64,000 nt of DNA from CAWCLK01 sp963796225 (GTDB taxonomy: Bacteria; Actinomycetota; Nitriliruptoria; Nitriliruptorales; Nitriliruptoraceae). Location: positions 76,432-140,431 of the forward strand of contig CAWCLK010000057.1 of the NCBI GenBank assembly GCA_963796225.1, in the 5' to 3' direction. Shown in pieces: positions 63,962 to 64,000 of this stretch (within the stretch, counting starts at the first letter, position 1; each line of letters begins with the position of its first letter). A program made the translations under genes and the position numbers. The notes under the pieces are model-generated. The model was not told the DNA's origin. It did not search any database and was given only the letters and a program-made list of their open reading frames with translations.

Positions 63962-64000
63962 CTGTTCGGGCGTCGGGGACCCGACGGAGCGTAGTGGGGG

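Noticed and set aside
1..64000. CRISPR array, insertion sequence, prophage or tRNA
   Set aside because: No regularly spaced direct repeats, transposase or integrase motifs, or cloverleaf with a CCA-adjacent acceptor stem were seen.

Overview
The window is very GC-rich, with coding sequence ending almost every codon in G or C, many GTG starts, and dense gene packing with 4-base ATGA/GTGA overlaps. Gene content points to a deep-branching actinobacterium: PucR and TipA-type regulators, a DUF6027 protein, an amidase with cell-wall-binding-2 repeats, NYN, GuaB3-like and HesB-like proteins, a 6C-like RNA and an AccD/AccA fusion. A relative of the Nitriliruptoria (Euzebya-like) would fit, but that placement is inference.

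Layout. 1-7.6 kb: end of a c-di-GMP signalling protein, a TipA-type MerR regulator behind its own 19-bp-spacer promoter, DedA, PhoH, a cis-prenyltransferase, GreA and a LuxR-type regulator. 7.6-17.6 kb: a TlpA-like lipoprotein, thiolase, SRPBCC protein, ABC ATPase, arginine deiminase, BCP peroxiredoxin, a heavily broken cell-wall amidase, a NYN protein and an O-methyltransferase. 17.6-20.7 kb: a molybdate operon led by an HTH-TOBE regulator. 20.7-31 kb: M23 peptidase, ethylmalonyl-CoA-mutase-like enzyme, DUF559 protein, HesB-like protein, IlvA, FumC and membrane proteins. 31-34 kb: glnB-glnD. 35 kb: a 6C-like RNA with a strong terminator. 35.8-40.7 kb: sucCD, a free-standing B12-binding subunit, fused AccDA and a Rieske-like membrane protein. 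40.7-44.8 kb: a redox/nitrosative-stress-like cluster (three-Cys HTH regulator, two NnrS-like membrane proteins, hemerythrin-DUF2249). 44.8-48.7 kb: GDT1-family protein, UvrD/PcrA helicase and a DUF4870 protein. 48.9-58.2 kb: a livFG-fadD-livHMK operon divergent from a PucR regulator. 58.3-64 kb: guaA and a GuaB3-like gene bracketing a VapBC module, an O-antigen-ligase-like protein and a metalloprotease-like lipoprotein.

Physiology suggested: uptake of acyl or aromatic acids (liv plus acyl-CoA ligase), thiolytic degradation, C4/C5 acyl-CoA mutase chemistry feeding succinyl-CoA ligase and fumarase, and PII-based nitrogen sensing.

A major caveat: about 18 genes, including essential ones such as guaA, contain single-base reading-frame breaks, roughly 30 in 64 kb. 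Most look like sequencing or assembly indels. I give each broken gene as one CDS over its full probable extent and state where the frame changes. Small palindromic intergenic elements recur just downstream of genes, and several promoters appear to drive leaderless transcripts.
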